37,161 nucleotides of DNA from Microvirga sp. (lineage in GTDB: Bacteria > Pseudomonadota > Alphaproteobacteria > Rhizobiales > Beijerinckiaceae), in contig JAQSWQ010000043.1 in the NCBI GenBank assembly GCA_029266525.1, forward strand, positions 1 to 37,161. Reading direction: 5' to 3'. The notes under the pieces were generated by a model. That model did no database searches, was not told the origin of the DNA, and was given only the letters and a program-made list of their open reading frames with translations. Both the position numbers and the translations under genes were made by a program. Positions 31,665-37,161 of this stretch are shown in pieces. The stretch's first letter is position 1, and each line of letters opens with the position of its first letter.

Positions 31665-32933
31665 TCAGGCGAGCTCCTCATGGGCCGTTTCCCGCAAGCT
31701 TGCGATCACGATCGTCGAGACGATCGCCGCCGCGATCAGGTAATAGGCGTGCGCGGTCGGCGAGCCGAACCGGCTGATCAGCCACACCGAGATGAAGGGC
31801 GCGAAGCCGCCGAAGATCGCGACCGCGAGCGCATAGCCCGAGGTCATCCAGGTCGAGCGGCTCTTGGTAGGGAAGATCTCGGCGATCGCCGCCGGGCCCG
31901 GTCCCGAGAACATCGAGATCAGGAGCGCGAAGAAGGCCTGGACCAGGATCAGCGTGCCGTAGGAGGCGTCGCCCGAGAGGAGGTAGTTGAAGGCCGGCAG
32001 CGGCACGATGATGAAAGCGACGCAGCAGGCGAGGAGCAGCGGCTTTCGCCCGACCCGGTCGGACAGGTAGCCCATGAAGGGAATCGACACGAGCAGCACG
32101 AACAGGCCGATGGTGTTCGCCCACAAGGCGGCCTGCGGCGTCAGCTTCATGTATTGCCGCGTCCAGGTCGGCATGTAGTTGAGGAGCACGTAGAAGCACA
32201 CGGTCCAGACGATGGTGAAGCCGAAGGCGCGCGCCGCAAGCAGCCAGCCGGAATCCTCGCGCGCTCCGGCCTCGCCGGCCGCCTGGACCCGCCGATAAGC
32301 CGGCGTCTCGTCGATCTCGCGACGCATCCACATGCCGACCGGACCGAGGATGCCGCCGAGGAGAAATGGCACGCGCCAGCCCCAGCTCTCCATCGCGGCC
32401 GGGTCGAGGAGCGTATTCATGAGCGCGGCGACGCCCGAGCCGAGCAGCAGGCCCGCGACGACGCTGGTTTGCTGGAAGCTGCCGTACCAGCCGCGCTTTC
32501 CGGCCGGCGCCCACTCGACGATGTAGGCGGTCGAGCCGCCCCATTCTCCGCCGGCCGAGAAACCCTGCATCAGCCGGGCGACGACGAGAATGATCGGGGC
32601 GAGGACGCCGATGGTCTCGTAGGTCGGCAGGATGCCGATCAGCACCGTGCCGGCGGCCATCAGGAAGATCGTGAGGAGGAGGGCGGTCTTGCGCCCGCGC
32701 GTGTCGCCGAGCCGGCCGATGATGATGCCGCCGAGCGGCCGTGCGACGAAGCCGAGCCCGTAGGCGAGGAAGGCCGAGAGCAGCGCCGTGACCTCGTCCT
32801 GGGCCGGGAAGAACTTCTTGGCGATGATGGTGGCGACGAAGGCGTAGACGGCGAAATCGTACCATTCGAGCACGTTGCCGACGACCGCCGCCGTGACCGC
32901 CTTGCTCCTCTCGCCGACCGTAGGACCGGCCAT
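31665..32933 (-). CDS. MFS transporter, metabolite:H+ symporter type
   Basis: Inner-membrane carrier with 12 predicted helices over 422 residues. The family features are 'VVGNVLEWYDFAVYAF' in helix 1, the loop motif 'GRLGDTRGRKTALLL', 'RLMQGFSAGGEWGGS' and a second copy 'GYLSDRVGRKPLLLA'. These are typical of the metabolite:H+ symporter group that takes up dicarboxylates, shikimate, proline/betaine or aromatic acids. ATG 32933 has GGAGAAGG upstream; a longer reading adds 24 odd residues. First gene of the MFS-SDR-hydrolase unit, so it probably imports their substrate. Confidence 0.9.
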   Translation of the reverse strand: MAGPTVGERSKAVTAAVVGNVLEWYDFAVYAFVATIIAKKFFPAQDEVTALLSAFLAYGLGFVARPLGGIIIGRLGDTRGRKTALLLTIFLMAAGTVLIGILPTYETIGVLAPIILVVARLMQGFSAGGEWGGSTAYIVEWAPAGKRGWYGSFQQTSVVAGLLLGSGVAALMNTLLDPAAMESWGWRVPFLLGGILGPVGMWMRREIDETPAYRRVQAAGEAGAREDSGWLLAARAFGFTIVWTVCFYVLLNYMPTWTRQYMKLTPQAALWANTIGLFVLLVSIPFMGYLSDRVGRKPLLLACCVAFIIVPLPAFNYLLSGDASYGTLILVQAFFALLISMFSGPGPAAIAEIFPTKSRSTWMTSGYALAVAIFGGFAPFISVWLISRFGSPTAHAYYLIAAAIVSTIVIASLRETAHEELA

Positions 32934-33044
32934 CTCGCCTTCTCCCCGAAGCTCGCCGACATGAGCCTGCAGGCCGAAGTACTCCAAAGGAGGCGGCCCC
33001 GCCACCGAGGAGAAAGCGTGGCGGGCCTGCAGCGCGCGCGAGCC

Positions 33045-33245
33045 TCAATCGGTCAGCGGGCGCGCCTCTTCCGGCAGCATGATCGGGATGCCGTCGCGGA
33101 TCGGATAGGCGAGCTTCGCCTGGCGGCTGATCAGCTCCTGGCGCTCGACGTCGTAGTCGAGCCGGCCCTTGGTCAGCGGGCAGACCAGGATTTCCAGGAG
33201 CTTCGGGTCGATACGCGTCGCCTCGACCGGGATGTCCTCGGCCAT
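33045..33245 (-). CDS. Trm112 family protein
   Basis: A 66-residue protein of the Trm112/YcaR family. The core is '[17 protein letters not shown]' followed by '[20 protein letters not shown]', matching the conserved pattern (CPxxKGxL and YPIxDGIPxML). Eukaryotic relatives activate methyltransferases; the bacterial role is not settled. AGGAGGG precedes the ATG. It sits 12 bases after the LON-domain gene on the same strand, a common pairing in alphaproteobacteria, and is probably the last gene of the CnoX-LON-Trm112 run. Confidence 0.92.
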   Translation of the reverse strand: MAEDIPVEATRIDPKLLEILVCPLTKGRLDYDVERQELISRQAKLAYPIRDGIPIMLPEEARPLTD

Positions 33246-33257
33246 CGTGCTTCCCTC

Positions 33258-33929
33258 CTATTGCAGCGTGGGTTCAGCGCCGCCTCCGGCCCGGGCGCGG
33301 GCGAGCTCGATCTCGGTGATCGCGACCAGCACCTCGGCGCGGCTCTTGAGGTCGGGCGCCTCGAGCAGCGCCTGCTTCTCCTTGGGGCCGAAGGGGCTCA
33401 TCATCGAGAGCGCGTTGACGAGCGCCTCGTTCGGGGCCTGCTTGATCGCCTGCCAGTCGATCTTGAGGTCGCTCGCGCGCACGAAATCGCCGAGCGCCTT
33501 GAGGACGGCCGCACGGTCGACCGCGTCCTCGCCGGCGCGGGCGACGAAATCCGTCGCGAACGGCGCGAAGCTCACGCGGCAGAGGCGGTAGGCCGTCGTC
33601 GTCGCAACCTCCGCCTCGACGCGGAAGCGGGCGATGCCGGTGAGCGTGATCAGGTAGCGCCCGTCCCCGGTCTCGGCGAGCTGGGTCAAGCGGCCGGCGC
33701 AGCCGACCGGATAGAGCTTCGGCACGAGCGGCGTGCCGCCGCCCTCGAGCTCCGGCTGGATCATGCCGACGAGCCGGTTCGTGCGCAGCGCCTCGTCGAC
33801 CATCGCAAGATAGCGCGGCTCGAAGATGTTGAGCGGCATCTGCCCGCGCGGCAGGAGGAGCGCGCCCGCGAGCGGGAACACCGGGATGACGTCGGGCAGG
33901 TCCTGCGGGCCGCTGTAGGAGACGTTCAT
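33258..33929 (-). CDS. Lon-protease-type substrate-binding domain protein
   Basis: A 223-residue stand-alone version of the N-terminal domain of Lon protease, without ATPase or protease parts. The fold is marked by 'IPVFPLAGALLLPRGQMPL', 'NIFEPRYLAMVDEALR' and 'YLITLTGIARFRVE', with a helical C-terminal bundle. It probably binds unfolded proteins or acts as an adaptor; its biochemistry is not defined. ATG 33929 (MNVSYSGPQDL) is reasonable, though the ribosome site is weak; the gene follows the thioredoxin gene by 29 bases and may rely on it for translation. The long open frame running further upstream is a shadow of that gene. Confidence 0.9.
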   Translation of the reverse strand: MNVSYSGPQDLPDVIPVFPLAGALLLPRGQMPLNIFEPRYLAMVDEALRTNRLVGMIQPELEGGGTPLVPKLYPVGCAGRLTQLAETGDGRYLITLTGIARFRVEAEVATTTAYRLCRVSFAPFATDFVARAGEDAVDRAAVLKALGDFVRASDLKIDWQAIKQAPNEALVNALSMMSPFGPKEKQALLEAPDLKSRAEVLVAITEIELARARAGGGAEPTLQ

Positions 33930-33958
33930 GGCCAACCCGTTCCGGCGCGCCCCGCGCG

Positions 33959-34855
33959 TCAGGCGAAGAGGACCGAGGAGAGCCTGCGCCGGCCGAGCAG
34001 CGTCATCTCGTCGGTCGGGCCCCAGGCCTCGAAGAGCTGGACGAGCTGCTTCCTCGCGCCGTCTTCGTTCCAGTTGCGGTCGCGACGCACGATCTCGACG
34101 AGCTGATCGACCGCCTCCTCGCGCTGGCCGCGGGCATTGAGCGCGAGCGCAAGGTCGAAGCGCGCCTGATGGTCGAGCGGGTTTGACTCGATGCGGCGCT
34201 GGAGCTCGCCGACATCGCCGAGCGAAGCCGCTTGCTCGGCCAACTCGATCGCGGCGCGCGCGCCGGCGATGGCGGGGTCGTTCTCCTTGCCCTTCGGCGC
34301 CATGGCGAGGAAGCGCTTGGCGCCTTCGAGATCGTCGAGCTCGAGATGGAGCTTGGCGAGCGCCGCGACCGCGGCAAGGTTCTCCGGGTCCTGCGCCAGC
34401 ACGGCGGCGTACAGCTCGGCGGCGCCGGCAGCGTCGCCCTGGGCAACGCGGGCGTCGGCCTCGGCCAGAAGATCCTCGGCGGCGCTCGGTCCGACCGGGC
34501 CGACGAGGCGCTCGATGAAGCCCTTCACCTGGCCCTCCGGCAACGCGCCCATGAAGCCGTCGACCGGCTGACCCTTGGTGAAGGCGATCACGGCCGGGAT
34601 CGACTGGATGCCGAGCTGGCCGGGGATCTGCGGGTGCTCGTCGATGTTCATCTTGACGAGCTTGACCTTGCCGCCCGCCGCCTTGACCGCCTTCTCGATC
34701 ACCGGCGTCAGCTGCTTGCACGGCCCGCACCAGGGCGCCCAGAAATCGACCAGCACCGGCTGCTTCGCCGATTCCTGGATCACGTCCTGGCGGAAGGCGG
34801 CGGTGGTCGTGTCCTTGACGAGCCCGTCGGTCGCGGCGGGGGTTTCGGCGAGCAT
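33959..34855 (-). CDS. Thioredoxin-TPR chaperone (CnoX/YbbN family)
   Basis: CnoX proteins hold proteins damaged by oxidant or chlorine stress and pass them to GroEL. This 298-residue member has an N-terminal thioredoxin domain with the redox site Cys43-Gly-Pro-Cys46 in 'VDFWAPWCGPCKQLTPVIE' and a cis-Pro loop 'GIQSIPAVIAF', then a helical TPR-like region (about 130-298) with repeats such as 'AAELYAAVLAQDPENLAAVA'. E. coli CnoX lacks the full active CxxC; this one keeps it, so it may also reduce disulfides. ATG 34855 has GAGG just upstream. groESL lies 1.1 kb away, though on the other strand. Confidence 0.9.
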   Translation of the reverse strand: MLAETPAATDGLVKDTTTAAFRQDVIQESAKQPVLVDFWAPWCGPCKQLTPVIEKAVKAAGGKVKLVKMNIDEHPQIPGQLGIQSIPAVIAFTKGQPVDGFMGALPEGQVKGFIERLVGPVGPSAAEDLLAEADARVAQGDAAGAAELYAAVLAQDPENLAAVAALAKLHLELDDLEGAKRFLAMAPKGKENDPAIAGARAAIELAEQAASLGDVGELQRRIESNPLDHQARFDLALALNARGQREEAVDQLVEIVRRDRNWNEDGARKQLVQLFEAWGPTDEMTLLGRRRLSSVLFA

Positions 34856-34887
34856 GGATGTCCTCGGAAAGCGCGGGCGAAAAAGGG

Positions 34888-35436
34888 TCAGGCCGAAGAT
34901 GGGGTCGCGGCCGCGCCGCCGCAATTCTCTTGCGCCGGCCCGGGCAGGCGCAGGGTGCGCGACGCGTGCCCGGTCGCAGCGAAGAACCGCATGAGGTCAG
35001 CGCGGGAGAGCCCGGTCGTCGCGGAGTTGACCAAGGGATGGAAGTTGACCGGCTCATGCGTCATCAGCGCCTCGTCGAGGACGAGCGACACCCGGCCTTG
35101 GCGATCGTTCATCAGCGCGAAGGGGGTGACCGACCCCGGCTCGACGCCAAGCACCTCCCGCAACAGCTCGGCCGAGCCGAAGGAGAGCCGCCCCGAGCCG
35201 CCGAGCGGCTCGTGCAGGCGCTTGAGGTCGATCCGCGTCTCGGCATGAGCCACGACGAGGAAAAGCCGGCCCTTCCTGTCCTTCAGGAAGAGGTTCTTCG
35301 AATGGCCGCCGGGGATCTCCTCCTTGATCGCCTGCGACTCGGCGACCGTGAACACCGGCACGTGGTCGTAGGTCCGGGCCGCGATGCCGAGCCGGGCGAA
35401 CAGCGCAAAGAGGTCGTCGGGGGTTGCGTGCGGCAA
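34888..35436 (-). CDS. Prolyl-tRNA editing protein (ProX/YbaK-type)
   Basis: Removes wrongly attached amino acids, usually Ala or Cys, from tRNA-Pro. The 182-residue protein has the YbaK/INS-domain marks: '[20 protein letters not shown]', '[20 protein letters not shown]' with the catalytic-loop Lys, and '[20 protein letters not shown]'. These fit the stand-alone ProXp-ala/PrdX group. It begins with TTG at 35436, with GGAG 7 bases before it. Cytoplasmic, translation quality control. The C-terminal 20 residues are an extension beyond the usual domain. Confidence 0.88.
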   Translation of the reverse strand: MPHATPDDLFALFARLGIAARTYDHVPVFTVAESQAIKEEIPGGHSKNLFLKDRKGRLFLVVAHAETRIDLKRLHEPLGGSGRLSFGSAELLREVLGVEPGSVTPFALMNDRQGRVSLVLDEALMTHEPVNFHPLVNSATTGLSRADLMRFFAATGHASRTLRLPGPAQENCGGAAATPSSA

Positions 35437-35562
35437 GGGCGGCTCCGGGCGGCGGTCTTAGCCGGGGAACGCGGCGCGCTCAACGGGGCAAGCCCGCCTC
35501 GGGGCGCCGACGCGCCGGGCCGCGCGGGGCACTTGAAATGCGCCGCCGCATGGGGCACATGG

Positions 35563-35584
35563 AGCGCCTCGCAAGGCGCTTTTT
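35563..35584 (+). terminator. Strong intrinsic terminator-like hairpin just before tRNA-Gly
   Basis: A perfect 7-bp stem (AGCGCCT / AGGCGCT) with loop CGCA, running straight into TTTTT, ends only 13 bases before the tRNA. No plus-strand gene ends here, since the neighbouring gene reads away. It may end a short unannotated RNA, end transcription from further left, or be part of the tRNA leader. Confidence 0.6.
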
Positions 35585-35597
35585 GGCGCCACGGAGC

Positions 35598-35672
35598 GCG
35601 GGTGTAGCTCAGGGGTAGAGCACAACCTTGCCAAGGTTGGGGTCGAGGGTTCGAATCCCTTCGCCCGCTCCA
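35598..35672 (+). tRNA. tRNA-Gly (anticodon GCC)
   Basis: A complete cloverleaf: acceptor stem GCGGGTG / CGCCCGC with one U-G pair, D-arm with AGCTCAGGGGTAGAGC, anticodon stem CAACC/GGTTG with loop TTGCCAA giving GCC at 35630-35632, T-arm GAGGGTTCGAATCCCTT, discriminator T and an encoded CCA end. Reads glycine codons GGC and GGU. Nothing phage-like follows it, so it is not visibly used as an integration site. Confidence 0.98.
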
Positions 35673-35824
35673 AAATTCTTCGGAAGATCAGAAACTTACG
35701 AAGCTGGCTGCGAAAGCGGCCCGTGCCACTTAGCGTCCGGGGTTCCGCCGGGGTTCCGGAGGATGAGGTGCTGTCTGGGTACGTCCGGGTACCTCTACCC
35801 TGCCGCCCCTTGCCGCCGGACGAG

Positions 35825-35851
35825 CTGACGGCCGCGAGCGATCTTTGTAAT
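35825..35851 (+). promoter_or_regulatory. Possible groESL promoter
   Basis: CTGACG (35825-35830) and TGTAAT (35846-35851), 15 bases apart, could be the -35 and -10 boxes. Transcription would then start close to the CIRCE element, which is the usual arrangement. The spacing is short of ideal. Confidence 0.35.
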
Positions 35852-35860
35852 TCACCGGCC

Positions 35861-35887
35861 GTGGCACTCTCGCGCCGAGAGTGCTAG
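35861..35887 (+). promoter_or_regulatory. CIRCE operator (HrcA binding site)
   Basis: GTGGCACTC and GAGTGCTAG separated by exactly nine bases, matching the CIRCE pattern TTAGCACTC-N9-GAGTGCTAA apart from three outer positions. It stands 42 bases before groES. HrcA repressor bound here blocks groESL; GroEL activity keeps HrcA folded, so stress relieves repression. Confidence 0.95.
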
Positions 35888-35929
35888 TCCCAATCAGAAT
35901 GGCGCGTTAGGCGCCTTAGGGAGGAGCAA

Positions 35930-36217
35930 ATGCAGTTCCGTCCGTTGCATGATCGCGTCGTGGTCCGCCGCATCGAAGCGGAGGAGAAGTCGAAGGGCGG
36001 CATCATCATCCCGGACACGGCCAAGGAGAAGCCGCAGGAAGGCGAGATCATCGCCATCGGTTCCGGCGCGCGCGACGAAGCGGGCAAGCTCGTTCCGCTC
36101 GACGTCAAGGCCGGCGATCGCGTGCTGTTTGGCAAGTGGTCGGGCACCGAAGTGAAGCTCAATGGCGAAGACCTTCTGATCATGAAGGAATCCGACATCA
36201 TGGGCATCATCGGCTGA
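35930..36217 (+). CDS. groES: Co-chaperonin GroES
   Basis: Forms the heptameric lid of the GroEL folding chamber. The 95-residue protein is standard: '[19 protein letters not shown]', the mobile loop '[19 protein letters not shown]' that docks on GroEL, '[19 protein letters not shown]' and 'IMGIIG' at the end. GGGAGGAGC stands 5 bases before the ATG. First gene of the CIRCE-controlled operon, 57 bases before groEL. Confidence 0.98.
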   Translation: MQFRPLHDRVVVRRIEAEEKSKGGIIIPDTAKEKPQEGEIIAIGSGARDEAGKLVPLDVKAGDRVLFGKWSGTEVKLNGEDLLIMKESDIMGIIG

Positions 36218-36247
36218 TCGCGTTCAGATCCGCACCAACAATCTTGA

Positions 36248-37161
<914 letters not shown>

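Noticed and set aside
31047-34106. 1019-residue plus-strand open frame
   Set aside because: Antisense shadow of the SDR, MFS, Trm112 and LON genes; composition is Arg/Asp/Gly-rich with no family-like motif.
33258-35057. 599-residue minus-strand open frame
   Set aside because: Only the last 223 codons are the LON-domain protein; the rest is the antisense or off-frame reading of the thioredoxin and editing genes in GC-rich DNA.
35531-35560. Heat-shock sigma-32 promoter near CTTGAAA
   Set aside because: The -35 is good, but no CCCCAT-type -10 is found at proper spacing on that strand.
35598-35930. tRNA-Gly as an integration site for a mobile element
   Set aside because: No integrase, no repeated tRNA 3' end and no foreign genes follow; groESL comes directly after.

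Overview
The window looks like the chromosome of a high-GC alphaproteobacterium, most likely Hyphomicrobiales (Rhizobiales). The signs are a phasin, a Ros/MucR-family regulator, a YgfZ/dihydroorotase pair, a CIRCE-controlled groESL operon, a CnoX-type thioredoxin and a stand-alone GluQ-type synthetase. Codon use from about 5.5 kb onward is strongly GC-biased and even. The first 5.5 kb is visibly less GC-rich and less orderly. The genus cannot be fixed from sequence alone.

Layout. 1-5.5 kb: a phasin gene with a terminator, then an accessory stretch with two overlapping phage-type hypothetical genes, one gene that only makes sense across several reading frames, a small hypothetical gene, and a mucR-like gene flanked by two broken pieces of an SRAP (YedK/HMCES) gene that share a 28-base direct repeat. 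5.5-9.4 kb: housekeeping genes ygfZ, dihydroorotase, an AlkA-type glycosylase and gluQ. 9.4-13 kb: an M23 envelope peptidase and a class I aminotransferase carrying a one-base frameshift. 13-18.3 kb: a vitamin B12 uptake locus, with btuF divergent from a cobalamin riboswitch that heads btuB-btuC-btuD. 18.4-21.9 kb: leuD and leuB of leucine synthesis, separated by an MltB-type transglycosylase and a Rid-family protein. 21.9-24 kb: two exported or membrane hypotheticals and a secreted intradiol-dioxygenase-like protein. 24.3-29.3 kb: asd, a frameshifted chemoreceptor, beta-carbonic anhydrase, a NUDIX hydrolase and a CitE-like CoA lyase. 29.5-33 kb: a tiny protein joining a tail-sheath N-terminus to a baseplate-type N-terminus, then a polysaccharide-deacetylase-fold hydrolase, an SDR dehydrogenase and an MFS metabolite symporter. 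33-35.4 kb: Trm112-like, Lon-substrate-domain, CnoX and prolyl-tRNA-editing genes. 35.6-37.2 kb: tRNA-Gly(GCC), CIRCE, groES and the first 295 codons of groEL.

How the genes work together. The btu genes form one uptake route: BtuB takes corrinoid through the outer membrane, BtuF carries it in the periplasm, and BtuCD pumps it in; the riboswitch shuts btuBCD when cofactor is plentiful. LeuD and LeuB catalyse the second and third steps of leucine synthesis. The hydrolase-SDR-MFS set reads like a small catabolic operon for an unknown small amide, imide or carboxylate. The Trm112-LON-CnoX run has a protein-quality-control flavour that fits the nearby groESL.

Most of the window is ordinary core genome. 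The points most worth a second look are the sheath/baseplate mini-fusion (29.5 kb), the SRAP remnants and direct repeat around a zinc-less MucR (4.5-5.5 kb), the multiply frameshifted gene at 2.8-3.3 kb, and two further frameshifts in otherwise healthy genes, which could be real mutations or assembly errors. I found no CRISPR array, insertion sequence, transposase, integrase or replication origin.
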